64,000 nt of DNA from Blattabacterium cuenoti (GTDB taxonomy: Bacteria; Bacteroidota; Bacteroidia; Flavobacteriales; Blattabacteriaceae). Below, piece by piece: positions 9,244-18,970 of the stretch. The stretch is from assembly GCF_014252255.1 (NCBI RefSeq), contig NZ_CP059213.1:248001-312000 (forward strand), given 5' to 3'. How positions within the stretch are numbered: position 1 is the first letter of the stretch; every line of letters begins with the position of its first letter. The position numbers were made by a program, and so were the translations under genes. The notes under the pieces were generated by a model. The model saw only the letters and a list, made by a program, of their open reading frames with translations. It was not told the origin of the DNA and did no database searches.

Positions 9244-10364
9244 AAACGTTCTTTTAATAAAGGAATAATAGATTTTTTCCAAGAAGAAAATTTATTATGC
9301 ATGATATGAACTCTTGCTTGTTTAACTAAATTTGAATAAAAAGATAGATTATGTATAGAAGCTATTTCTTTTCCTAAATTCTCTTTAGATAAAAAAAGAT
9401 GTCTAAGATAAGATTTACTATACAATTTATCTACATAAGAATTTCCAAATTCATCTAAACAAGAAAAATCTTTTTCCCATTTTTTATTTTTTATATTCAT
9501 TATACCATTCCATGTAAATAACATTCCGTGACGTCCATTTCTTGTAGGTATAACACAATCAAACATATCTATTCCAAGAGATATTCCTTCTAAAATATCT
9601 ACAGGATATCCAACTCCCATTAAATATCTAGGTTTTTCTTTAGGTAATAAATCTGTTAATAAATCAGTTATATTATATGTTTTTTCTTTTTCTTCTCCTA
9701 AACTTAATCCTCCTATAGCATAACCTTCCGATTCTAATAAAGATATTTTTTCTACAGAATATTTTCTGAGATCTGGATAAATACTTCCTTGAATAATAGG
9801 AAAAAAACTTTGCTTATAATTATATATTTCTGGATTCTTTTGTAAATAAGAAGAACATTTCTTTAACCAAAGATGTGTTTTTTCTAAAGATGTTTTAGCT
9901 TCTTGATAACTACAAGGAAAAGGAGGAAAATGATCGAAAGCCATAATAATATCTCCACCGATAAAACGTTGAATTTCCATAGATTTTTCTGGAGAAAAAA
10001 AATGATAAGATCCATTTATAATAGATTTAAATACTACTCCATATTCTGTAATTTTATTTAATTTTCTCATAGAAAAAATTTGAAAACCGCCACTATCTGT
10101 TAGTATAGATTCTTTCCAATTCATAAAAGAATGAATTCCTCCTACTTTATGAAATATTTCAATTCCTGGTTGTAAATATAAATGATAAGTATTTCCTAAA
10201 ATTATTTTCGATATTTGATATACATCATGTACTGGAACATTTTTTACGTAACCTTTTGAAGCTACTGGCATAAAAATGGGAGTTTCTATTTTTCCATGAT
10301 CTGTCTGTAAAATACCAGCCCTTGCTTTAGAAAAACGATCTTTTTTAATTAAATCAAATTTCAT
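9240..10364 (-). CDS. tgt: tRNA-guanine transglycosylase (queuine tRNA-ribosyltransferase)
   Basis: Exchanges guanine for a queuine precursor at position 34 of GUN-anticodon tRNAs. The general acid/base Asp90 (LTDSGGFQ) and the catalytic nucleophile Asp269 (IDMFDC), followed by the VIPTRNGRHG signature, are present, as is His338 (IHNL). The CxCxxC zinc ligands of canonical bacterial Tgt are not: the aligned positions are Gly307, Ser309 and Asp312. Homologues in Bacteroidota, as I recall them, are similar, so this is probably lineage-wide rather than decay. Translationally coupled to the following LptF/G gene by an ATGA overlap. Confidence 0.93.
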   Translation of the reverse strand: MKFDLIKKDRFSKARAGILQTDHGKIETPIFMPVASKGYVKNVPVHDVYQISKIILGNTYHLYLQPGIEIFHKVGGIHSFMNWKESILTDSGGFQIFSMRKLNKITEYGVVFKSIINGSYHFFSPEKSMEIQRFIGGDIIMAFDHFPPFPCSYQEAKTSLEKTHLWLKKCSSYLQKNPEIYNYKQSFFPIIQGSIYPDLRKYSVEKISLLESEGYAIGGLSLGEEKEKTYNITDLLTDLLPKEKPRYLMGVGYPVDILEGISLGIDMFDCVIPTRNGRHGMLFTWNGIMNIKNKKWEKDFSCLDEFGNSYVDKLYSKSYLRHLFLSKENLGKEIASIHNLSFYSNLVKQARVHIMHNKFSSWKKSIIPLLKERL

Positions 10365-10460
10365 TTAAAAAAATTTTAATTATAATGAATGATAAATGCA
10401 CAGAAAAACATATACTGATAAAACATAATTTCGTTATATAATATATTTTTATAAAAAAAA

Positions 10461-11369
10461 ATGAACTTTCAACATTTTTATTTTCATCATAAACCAGTTC
10501 TTCTAAAAGAAAGTATAGAAAATTTAATTACAGATAAAAATGGAATTTATGTAGATGCAACATTTGGTGGGGGAGGACATTCTTATGCTATTTTAAAAAA
10601 ATTAAATAAAGAAGGAACTTTAATAGCATTAGATCAAGACAAAGAATCTATAAAAAAAAATTTTATTAAAGATAAACGTTTTCATCTTTTTCATAAGAAT
10701 TTTATTTATATACGTAATATTTTAAATGAAAAAAATATTAAAAAAGTATCAGGAATATTAGTTGATTTAGGTATTTCATCTTTACAAATAGATAATCCTA
10801 TAAGAGGATTTTCCAATAAATTAAATTCTACTTTAGATATGAGAATGAATCAAGAATCTTCTTATTCTGCTAAAAATGTTCTTAATGAATGTTCAAAAAA
10901 AGAGTTATTTAATATATTTTATGAATATGGAGAATTTAAAAATGCAAAAAAAATTGTAGAAAAAATACTTAAAAAACGTATTCAAAAAAAAATTATTAAC
11001 ACTTTTGATTTAATTCATCTTTTTTCTATTCATGGATCTTTTAAAGAAAGAAAAAGATTTCTTGCTAGAATTTTCCAATCTATACGAATAGAAGTCAATG
11101 ATGAAATAAATATTTTAAAGAATTTTTTATTAGAATCTTCTAAAATTATTATACCAGGAGGTAGAATATCTGTAATTTCATATCATTCTATAGAAGATAG
11201 AATCATAAAAAATTTTTTTAAAAAAGGAATTTTAATAAATAAAATGAATTTTAAAACTATTCCATTCAGAATGATACATAAAAAAGTTATTAAACCAAGC
11301 TATAAGGAAATTATAAAAAATTCAAGATCCAGAAGTGCTAAGTTAAGAATAGCAGAAAAATTAAAATAA
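10461..11369 (+). CDS. rsmH: 16S rRNA (cytosine1402-N4)-methyltransferase RsmH
   Basis: SAM-dependent methyltransferase acting on C1402 in the ribosomal P site. Motif I, VDATFGGGGHS, is at 31-41; ALDQD near 59-63 binds SAM ribose; VDLGISSLQ and LDMRMNQ are family signatures. The C-terminal ISYHSIEDRIIKNFF and a basic tail complete the 302 residues. It is the first gene of the dcw cluster, as in most bacteria. A mraZ gene is absent upstream; the neighbour there is the divergent tgt. Sixteen bases separate it from the FtsL-like gene. Confidence 0.95.
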   Translation: MNFQHFYFHHKPVLLKESIENLITDKNGIYVDATFGGGGHSYAILKKLNKEGTLIALDQDKESIKKNFIKDKRFHLFHKNFIYIRNILNEKNIKKVSGILVDLGISSLQIDNPIRGFSNKLNSTLDMRMNQESSYSAKNVLNECSKKELFNIFYEYGEFKNAKKIVEKILKKRIQKKIINTFDLIHLFSIHGSFKERKRFLARIFQSIRIEVNDEINILKNFLLESSKIIIPGGRISVISYHSIEDRIIKNFFKKGILINKMNFKTIPFRMIHKKVIKPSYKEIIKNSRSRSAKLRIAEKLK

Positions 11370-11385
11370 TAATTGTTTAAATGCA

Positions 11386-11757
11386 ATGAAAATGAAAAAT
11401 AACATTCAAAATATTAAAAATAATATAAAATATTTCCTAAAAGGAAAATTTTTAATCAAAGAAGATGCCTATCGTAGTTGGAATTTCATTGTTTTTATGA
11501 CTATACTATCTTTAATAAGTATTACTAGTTCACATTTAATGGATAAAAAAATTAGAACAATAACTCAAATTAGTGAAGAAATTAAAGAATTAAAATCAGA
11601 ATATGCAGATTTACATAGTAAATGTATGAAAAAACAACTAGCTTCTTTTCTTAGAAAAAAATTAGTTAATGGATTAAAACATTTAGAAGGACCTCCATAC
11701 GAATTAGTTGTAGAAAAAGATCAACAAAAAAAAGAGATGGATTCAATAAGAAAATAA
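11386..11757 (+). CDS. FtsL-like bitopic division protein
   Basis: Small membrane protein of 123 residues in the ftsL position between rsmH and ftsI. A basic cytoplasmic N-terminus (1-30) is followed by one membrane span (about 32-51, NFIVFMTILSLIS) and a periplasmic helix with heptad-like hydrophobics (about 55-95), the layout of FtsL. FtsL sequences diverge strongly, so the assignment rests on topology, size and gene order, not on catalytic motifs. It would link FtsQ to FtsI/FtsW at the septum. Met3 is an equally possible start. Confidence 0.72.
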   Translation: MKMKNNIQNIKNNIKYFLKGKFLIKEDAYRSWNFIVFMTILSLISITSSHLMDKKIRTITQISEEIKELKSEYADLHSKCMKKQLASFLRKKLVNGLKHLEGPPYELVVEKDQQKKEMDSIRK

Positions 11758-11767
11758 AGAATAAAGA

Positions 11768-13741
11768 ATGAAACAAAAAAGATATATTATATTATATAAA
11801 TCTTACTTAATTGGTTTTGTATTCATTTTTATTGCAATATTAATTATTGTCAATTTATTTTATATTCAAAATTATTCAGAAAAATATAAAAAATATATTT
11901 TAAAAAAAACAATTAGAACTAATTTAATTAAAGCTAAACGTGGAAATATTTATGCTTCAGATAGTAGTATTTTAGTTATGTCTGTCATAAAATATGATAT
12001 TCATATTGATTTTAAATCAATATCTGAAAAGTTATTTCAAAAAAATATTCATTCTTTATGTAATTCATTAGAATATTTATTTAAAAAACCAAAATTTTTT
12101 TTCTATAAAAAATTTCAATATGAAAAAAAAAAGGGAAATAGATATTTTTTATTAGCAAAAAATTTAGATTATCCACATTTTAAAATATTACGACATCTTC
12201 CTATTTTTAATAAAGGACAAATTAAGGGAGGGTTTATTGTAGAAAAAAAAGTATGCAGAATTCACACATTAGAAAATATTGGAAAAAGAACATTAGGATA
12301 TGATGATCATAGAGGTAAAGTAGGATTAGAAGGAGCATTTAGTAAATATTTAAAAGGAAAAGATGGAAAAAGATTAGAACAACGTATTAGTTCTAAAATA
12401 TGGAAACCATTAAAATTAGGAAATGAAATAGATCCAGAAGATGGAAAAGATGTTTATTCTACTATAGATATATATATACAAGATATTGCTTATCATGCAT
12501 TATTACAAGAATTGTATATATCTCAAGCAGATCATGGATGTGTTATTATCATGGATGTAAAAAGTGGAGAAATACCTGCTATGATTAATTTGGAAAAAAC
12601 AAAAAAAAATACTTATGAAGATTTAAGAAATTTTTCAGTATGGGAAGGGAATGAACCAGGTTCCACATTTAAAACAATGGCTATTCTTGCAGCTTTAGAA
12701 GATAAAAAAATAAATCTTGATATGATAGTAAATATAAAAGGTGGAATAATGAAATTAAGAGGTAAAAAAATACGTGATAGTCATTATAATGGATATGCAA
12801 AAATAAATCCAAAACAAATTTTAGAATTATCATCCAATGTAGGAATAGCAAAAATTATTTATGATAATTATAAAAATAATCCAAAAAAATTTATAGAACA
12901 TTTATGTAAATGGCATCTTGATAAAAAAATAGGTATAGATATTCCAGGAGAAAGTATGCCTTTTATTCCAAAACCTGGTGGAAAAAATTGGAGTAGTATT
13001 ACATTACCATGGATGACTTTTGGATATAATCTTAAATTAACTCCTTTACAAATACTTACTTTTTATAATGCTATAGCTAATAAAGGAAAAATGGTTAAAC
13101 CTTTATTTATTAAAGAAATAAAATATCATGGTAAAAGTATCAAAAAATATATAAAACCTATTATAAGAAATCCTTCTATAGCTCAAAAGTCTTCTCTTAT
13201 AAAAATTCAAAGTATGTTAGAAGGAGTTGTTAAAAATGGAACAGCTAAAAAATATTATAATACAAAATATCCTTATGCAGGTAAAACTGGAACAACACAG
13301 TTAAACTACTGGATTAAAAATAAACCTTTAACTTACAATAGTTCTTTTGTAGGATATTTTCCTGCTAAAAATCCAAAATATTCTTGTATTGTAGTTATTT
13401 CAAAACCAGAAAAAGGATATTATGGTATTGAAGTTGCTGTACCTGTATTTGATACAATAGCTAAATCTATTTATCCAAAAATAATAAAAAAAACATTCTA
13501 TAAAAAGAAAAAAAATAAAGAAGATTTATTGAAACAGATTAAAAAACCAAAAAATTTATTTGTTAATAAATGTATTATGCCTAATCTAACATCCATTCCA
13601 GGAATGGATATTATTCCTTTACTAGAAAATATGGGTTTTAATATTCAATATAAAGGAATAGGAAAAGTTGTTAATCAATCTATTAATCCAGGAAAAAAAT
13701 TAAAAAAAAATCAAATTATATTTCTTAAACTAGAAGAATGA
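11768..13741 (+). CDS. ftsI: Septal penicillin-binding protein (FtsI/PBP3 type) with PASTA domain
   Basis: Transpeptidase that cross-links septal peptidoglycan. One N-terminal membrane span (about 12-33) leads to the non-catalytic dimerisation domain. The penicillin-binding domain has the complete active site: Ser299-x-x-Lys302 (GSTFK), Ser355-Ser-Asn357, and Lys506-Thr-Gly (KTGTT). A C-terminal PASTA domain covers about 600-657, as is usual in Bacteroidota PBP2/3. Its position between the FtsL-like gene and murE, with a four-base overlap onto murE, supports the division role. FtsW downstream is its expected glycosyltransferase partner. Confidence 0.93.
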   Translation: MKQKRYIILYKSYLIGFVFIFIAILIIVNLFYIQNYSEKYKKYILKKTIRTNLIKAKRGNIYASDSSILVMSVIKYDIHIDFKSISEKLFQKNIHSLCNSLEYLFKKPKFFFYKKFQYEKKKGNRYFLLAKNLDYPHFKILRHLPIFNKGQIKGGFIVEKKVCRIHTLENIGKRTLGYDDHRGKVGLEGAFSKYLKGKDGKRLEQRISSKIWKPLKLGNEIDPEDGKDVYSTIDIYIQDIAYHALLQELYISQADHGCVIIMDVKSGEIPAMINLEKTKKNTYEDLRNFSVWEGNEPGSTFKTMAILAALEDKKINLDMIVNIKGGIMKLRGKKIRDSHYNGYAKINPKQILELSSNVGIAKIIYDNYKNNPKKFIEHLCKWHLDKKIGIDIPGESMPFIPKPGGKNWSSITLPWMTFGYNLKLTPLQILTFYNAIANKGKMVKPLFIKEIKYHGKSIKKYIKPIIRNPSIAQKSSLIKIQSMLEGVVKNGTAKKYYNTKYPYAGKTGTTQLNYWIKNKPLTYNSSFVGYFPAKNPKYSCIVVISKPEKGYYGIEVAVPVFDTIAKSIYPKIIKKTFYKKKKNKEDLLKQIKKPKNLFVNKCIMPNLTSIPGMDIIPLLENMGFNIQYKGIGKVVNQSINPGKKLKKNQIIFLKLEE

Positions 13742-15198
13742 AAAAAAAATTAAAAGATATTCTCAAAAAAGTAAATATATTAAAAATAATAGATAAAAAT
13801 CCTTCTAAATTGATAGAAGGAATTTCTATTTCTTCCAAAGAAATACAAAAAAATATGATTTTTGTGGCTCAAAAAGGAAAAATACAAGATGGTCATCAAT
13901 TTATTATAGATGCTATAAAAAATGGAGCTAATACTATAGTTTGTGAAAAAATTATTTATCCTATTTATAAATATATTACTTACGTATTGGTTGAAGATTC
14001 TATAAATGCTTTAGGAATTATATCTTCTAATTTTTATGATAATCCTACAAAAAAAATAAAATTAATAGGAATAACTGGAACAAATGGAAAAACGTCTGTT
14101 GCAACTATACTTCATCAAATTTTTTCTAGAATAGGAGAAAAAAATATTCTTATTTCTACTATTGGTATAAAAATATTATATAAAAAATATCCTACAACAC
14201 ATACTACTCCAAATATTATTGAAATAAATAAATATTTAAAACTATCAATTTGTAAAGGATGTAAATATGCTTTTATGGAAGTTAGTTCACATGGAATTCA
14301 TCAAAAAAGAATTTCAGGATTATTATTTCAAGGGGGAGTTTTTACTAATATTACACATGATCATTTAGATTATCATGAATCTTTTGATCATTATTTATCT
14401 ACTAAAAAAATTTTTTTTGAAAATTTACCTAAACAATCTTTTGCATTAATTAATTCAGACGATAAAAATTCACATAAAATTATAAAAAATATTTTATCTA
14501 AAATATATTTTTATGGTTTAAAAAAAAAGACAAACTTTAAAATTAAAATTTTAAAAAAAAGTATTCATGGAAGTCTATTATTCATTGATGGTCATAAAAT
14601 TTTCACTAATTTAATAGGAACATTTAATGTTTATAATCTATTAGCTAGTTACGCTACAGGAATTTTACTAGGGAAAAAAAAAGATGATCTTATAAAAGAA
14701 ATAAAAAATATAAAACCTATTAGAGGTCGTTTTGAACAATTTGTATCAAAATCAGGAATTCGTGTTATTGTAGATTATGCTCATAATCCAAATGGATTGA
14801 AATCTGTTTTAAATACACTTAATAAAATAAAAAATAATGATTGTAAATTAATTTGTATTATAGGATGTGGAGGAAATAGAGATATAAAAAAACGTTCTTT
14901 AATGGGAAAAATTGTTTATGAGAAATGTGATATATCTATTTTTACATCTGATAATCCTAGAGAAGAGGATATGGAAAAAATATTAATTGATATGAAGAAT
15001 TTCAAATCAAATTTGAATAAAAAATCTATTATAACTTTTATAAATAGAAAAAAAGCTATTGAAACTGCAATTCAAATTGCAAAAAAAAAAGATATTATTT
15101 TAATTGCTGGGAAAGGACATGAAAATTATCAAGAAATTAAAGGAATACGTTTTCCTTTTAATGATATGAAAATAGCTAAAAATTTATTAAAAAATTAA
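13738..15198 (+). CDS. murE: UDP-MurNAc-tripeptide synthetase (meso-diaminopimelate adding)
   Basis: Cytoplasmic ligase adding the third residue to UDP-MurNAc-L-Ala-D-Glu. The ATP-binding motif GITGTNGKTS is at about 111-120, THTTPN follows, and the amino-acid-recognition motif DNPR is at 405-408. DNPR marks meso-diaminopimelate specificity rather than lysine, which agrees with dapF in this window. Length 486 is normal. The ATG overlaps the end of ftsI by four bases. It carries A9 and A10 runs that stay in frame. Confidence 0.96.
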   Translation: MKKKLKDILKKVNILKIIDKNPSKLIEGISISSKEIQKNMIFVAQKGKIQDGHQFIIDAIKNGANTIVCEKIIYPIYKYITYVLVEDSINALGIISSNFYDNPTKKIKLIGITGTNGKTSVATILHQIFSRIGEKNILISTIGIKILYKKYPTTHTTPNIIEINKYLKLSICKGCKYAFMEVSSHGIHQKRISGLLFQGGVFTNITHDHLDYHESFDHYLSTKKIFFENLPKQSFALINSDDKNSHKIIKNILSKIYFYGLKKKTNFKIKILKKSIHGSLLFIDGHKIFTNLIGTFNVYNLLASYATGILLGKKKDDLIKEIKNIKPIRGRFEQFVSKSGIRVIVDYAHNPNGLKSVLNTLNKIKNNDCKLICIIGCGGNRDIKKRSLMGKIVYEKCDISIFTSDNPREEDMEKILIDMKNFKSNLNKKSIITFINRKKAIETAIQIAKKKDIILIAGKGHENYQEIKGIRFPFNDMKIAKNLLKN

Positions 15199-15236
15199 TT
15201 TTATCAAATATAGAAAATAATGAAAAAAATAAAAGT

Positions 15237-16424
15237 ATGATGAATCATTATTTGAAATATTTAATTTTTATTTATATTAATTCTATTTTTTATAGATCTA
15301 TAATTGCTTTTTTTTTATCATTTTTTTTAGCATTTATTTGTTATAAAAAAATTATATGTTGGAATTATAGAAAAAAAAATAATATAAATATAGGAGAACA
15401 TATACGAGATCTTGGTCTTATTGGACAAAATAAAAAAGAAGGAACACCAACAATGGGAGGAGTTATAATGATATTTTCTACATTAATTTCTACAATATTT
15501 TTTTCTTCTTTAAATAATATATATGTTATTATATTAATAATAACAACCGTATATATAGGATGTATTGGATTTTTAGATGATTATATTAAAATTAAATATA
15601 ATAAAAAAGGACTTAGTATAATGGGTAAAATATTAAGTCAGATTTTATTAGGATTTTTTATTGGAAGTATTATGTATTTTTTTAATACAAATGATCCTAT
15701 TCAAAAAAGAGATTTTAATTTTTTTCTTAAAAAAAAACATGGTTACAAAACAACTATACCCATTTTTTATTCTAATCATAATAATGAATTTGATTATTCT
15801 TATATTTTAAGTTGGTATAATAAAAAATGGAAAAAATATACATGGATTGTTTTTATTCCTATAATGATTTTAATTATAACATTTTTATCTAACGGAACTA
15901 ATTTAACTGATGGAATAGATGGATTAACAGCCGGAATTTCTTCTATTATTTTTGCTACTTTATCTTTATTATCTATCATATCTAGTAATAAAATATATTC
16001 ATCTTATTTTCATTTTATATATATTCCTCATTTAGAAGAAATAATCATATTTTCTTTTTCTTTTTTAGGTTCTTTAATAAGTTTTCTTTGGTACAATACT
16101 TATCCTGCTCAAATTTTTATGGGAGATACTGGTAGTTTAACTATAGGAGGAGTTATAGCAGTTATATCTATAATAAATAGAAAAGAATTCATATTACCTA
16201 TTTTATGTGGAATTTTTTTTATAGAAAATATTTCTGTTATAATACAAGTATTGTATTTTAAATATTCTAAAAAAAAATATGGTATAGGAAAAAGAATTTT
16301 TTTAATGGCTCCTTTACATCATCATTTTCAAAAATTAGGGTATCATGAAAACAAAATTTTTCATCGTTGTGTTATTATACAAATGATGTTTTCTATATTA
16401 GTATTTATTTTATTAATTATATAA
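15237..16424 (+). CDS. mraY: Phospho-MurNAc-pentapeptide-transferase MraY
   Basis: Membrane enzyme that makes lipid I by moving phospho-MurNAc-pentapeptide to undecaprenyl phosphate. About ten hydrophobic helices. Family motifs are GTPTMGG, the FLDDYIK acidic motif, the NLTDGIDGL catalytic motif, FMGDTGSL, and the MAPLHHHFQ histidine motif near the C-terminus. Length 395 matches other Bacteroidota, which have a longer second cytoplasmic loop. Met2 is an alternative start. Six bases separate it from murD. Confidence 0.96.
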   Translation: MMNHYLKYLIFIYINSIFYRSIIAFFLSFFLAFICYKKIICWNYRKKNNINIGEHIRDLGLIGQNKKEGTPTMGGVIMIFSTLISTIFFSSLNNIYVIILIITTVYIGCIGFLDDYIKIKYNKKGLSIMGKILSQILLGFFIGSIMYFFNTNDPIQKRDFNFFLKKKHGYKTTIPIFYSNHNNEFDYSYILSWYNKKWKKYTWIVFIPIMILIITFLSNGTNLTDGIDGLTAGISSIIFATLSLLSIISSNKIYSSYFHFIYIPHLEEIIIFSFSFLGSLISFLWYNTYPAQIFMGDTGSLTIGGVIAVISIINRKEFILPILCGIFFIENISVIIQVLYFKYSKKKYGIGKRIFLMAPLHHHFQKLGYHENKIFHRCVIIQMMFSILVFILLII

Positions 16425-16430
16425 TAAAAA

Positions 16431-17791
16431 ATGAAAAAAAAATTAGTAATATTGGGAGGAGGAGAAAGTGGTATAGGAGCCGCTTTATTAGCTAAAAAAA
16501 ATGGATTAAAAATATTTTTATCTGATTCAGGAATTATTTTAAAGAAATACAAAAAAATTTTAATAAAAAATAAAATTCCTTTTGAGGAAAAAGGTCATAC
16601 AGAAAATATAATTACTAAAGAAACTATTAAAATAATAAAAAGTCCTGGAATTTCAAAAAAAAATGTTTTTATAAAAAAAATTCATTTTTTAGGAATTCCT
16701 ATTCAATCTGAATTAGAATTTGGAAAAAGTTATTTATATAATTCTTATATTATAAGTATTACAGGAAGTAATGGAAAAACAACAACAAGTACCATCCTTT
16801 ATAAAATTATTAAAAATGAGGGTATTAATGTAGGAATAGCAGGAAATATTGGACATAGTTTTTCTAAAGAAGTTATCAAAAAAAAAAAGTTTATGTATTA
16901 GAAGTAAGTAGTTTTCAATTAGATGATTGTTACAATTTTAGATCAAATATTGCCGTTTTATTAAATATAACAAAAGATCATTTAAATAGATACGACGATA
17001 ATATTGAAAATTACATACAATCTAAATTTAGAATAGCAACTTTACAGACAAAAAAGGATATTTTTATTTATAATTACGATGATCCTCTGATAAAAAAAGG
17101 ATTAAAAAAATACCCTATTTTTTCTTTTTGTATTCCTTTTTCTATAAAAGAAGAATTACATATTGGTGCTTATATAAAAAATAATAAAATATTTATTAGA
17201 AATAAAAATAATCAAGAAATATATTTTTTAAATGTAAAAGATATTCCTTTAATAGGAGATCATAATTTGTATAATATTATGGCTTCATTAATTATATCTG
17301 AAATATTAAATATTCAAAAAAAATCAATAATTTCTATCATATTAAAATTAAAACCTATAGAACATCGTCTTGAAAAAATTATTAATATAAATGGAGTTCA
17401 ATTTATTAATGATTCTAAAGCAACGAATGTTAATGCTGTTTTTTATGCATTAAAAAGTATAAATGGACCTATTATATGGATAGCAGGAGGAAAAGATAAA
17501 GGAAATGATTATATAGAATTAATTCCATTTGTTCAAAAAAAAGTAAAATTTATAATTTGTTTAGGAAAACATAATAAAAAAATTATCAATTTTTTTAAAA
17601 ATATTATTGATATTATTTTAGAAACAAAAAGTATTCAAGAAGCTGTTTATATGGCTTATATATTATCTGATTATGGAGATAATATTTTACTATCTCCTGC
17701 TTGTTCAAGTTTTGATCTTTTTAAAGATTATAAAGAAAGAGGTAATAAATTTAAAAAAGAAGCTAAAAAACTTTTTTATGAAAAAATATGA
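16431..17791 (+). CDS. murD: UDP-MurNAc-L-Ala:D-Glu ligase MurD, interrupted by a poly-A frameshift
   Basis: Adds D-glutamate to UDP-MurNAc-L-alanine. The first frame encodes the N-terminal fold (LGGGESG) and the ATP loop TGSNGKTTT (111-119), then stops 14 bases after an A11 run (16878-16888). In the next frame the protein resumes at once with VYVLEVSSFQL and continues open to the TGA, including NDSKATN and the AGGKDKG segment. One additional A (A12), or two fewer, rejoins the halves into a normal protein of about 453 residues. All motifs on both sides are intact and no second lesion is seen. This argues for a recent change, rescue by transcriptional slippage, or a homopolymer sequencing error, and against an old pseudogene. 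Confidence 0.9.
16878..16888 (+). other. A11 homopolymer, frameshift site in murD
   Basis: Eleven consecutive A between ATC and GTTTATGTATTAG. Reading straight through gives an early TAG; A12 or A9 restores the MurD frame. Confidence 0.9.
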
Positions 17792-18949
17792 AAAAAATAA
17801 ATCTATTTTCAATAAATATATAAAAGGAGATAAATATTTATGGGCTTTTATTTCTTTATTATCTATATTTTCTTTTTTACCAGTATATTCCGCTAGTACT
17901 AATTTAGTAAGTACATATGGAGGATCCAATACAGTTTTTAATTATTTATTAAAACATGCTATTTTTTTATTAATTGGTTTTTGTATTCTTTTTTTTACTC
18001 AATTTATAGATTATAAATATTTTTACCGTATGTCTATATTTTCTTTACCTATAGTATTCATTTTATTAATTTTTACTATTAGTCAGGGAAAAGAATTTGA
18101 TGGAGTAAATGCTTCTCGGTGGTTACATATTCCTATTATTAATATATCTTTTCAAACTTCAAGCATTGCTGGATTAATTCTTTTTATTTATTGCGCTAGA
18201 TATTTAGCTAAAAAAAAAAACATATAAGTTTTGTTAATTCTTTATTTCCTTTATTATTTCCCATATTTTTTATTATTGGTCTTATTTTTCCAGCTAATGG
18301 TTCTACTGCAATTATTGTTTTTATTTCTGTTTTAATTTTACTTTTTATAGGAGGATATCCATTTATAGGTATTATGGGAGTTTTATCAATGGGAATTTTA
18401 TTTGCAGGAATATATATTTATTCTGTTATAAAATGGGGAGATAAAAATCCTATGAATAGAGTTTATACATGGAAGAGTCGTATAGAAAAATTTTTAGATC
18501 ATGAATCTGAAGGAAATTATCAAATGAAACAATCTAAAACTGCAATTATTTTAGGAAATAAATTTGGTCGTGGACCTGGAAAAAGTGTTTTAAAAGCTTT
18601 TCTTCCTCAATCTTCTTCTGATTTTATTTATGCTATTATAATAGAAGAGTATGGTTCTTTTGGAGGAATAATACTTTTATTTATTTATATTCTAATTTTA
18701 TTAAGAATTATGATAATAGCTACAAAGGTTAAAAATTATTTTTGTTCTTTATTAGTATTAGCTGTTGGTTTTCCTATTATAAATCAAGCACTCATTAATA
18801 TGGGAATAGCTGTCGGATTATTTCCAGTAACAGGACAAACTTTACCATTAATTAGTGCTGGAGGGACTTCTATGTGGGTTACTTTTTTTAGTTTTGGAAT
18901 CATATTAAGTGTTAGCAGAATAATATATGATAATTCAACTAATAAATAA
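17778..18949 (+). CDS. ftsW: Lipid II polymerase FtsW, interrupted by a poly-A frameshift
   Basis: SEDS-family glycosyltransferase that polymerises lipid II at the septum with FtsI. The start overlaps the murD end by 14 bases and gives MKKYEKNKSIFNKY. Helices 1-4 and the GVNASRWLHIP motif are in the first frame, which ends just after an A11 run (18210-18220). The other frame resumes with HISFVNSLFPLLF, then PANGSTA, IGGYP, NFGRGPGKS-type and LPQSSSDFI motifs, and LPLISAGGTSM to the TAA. Adding one A joins them into about 390 residues, normal for FtsW. It is the second gene in a row broken in the same way. No other damage is visible. Confidence 0.9.
18210..18220 (+). other. A11 homopolymer, frameshift site in ftsW
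   Basis: Eleven A between GCT and CATATAAG. The direct frame ends in TAA seven bases further on; A12 or A9 restores the FtsW frame. Confidence 0.9.
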
Positions 18950-18970
18950 TAAAATTATAATTCATTCATA

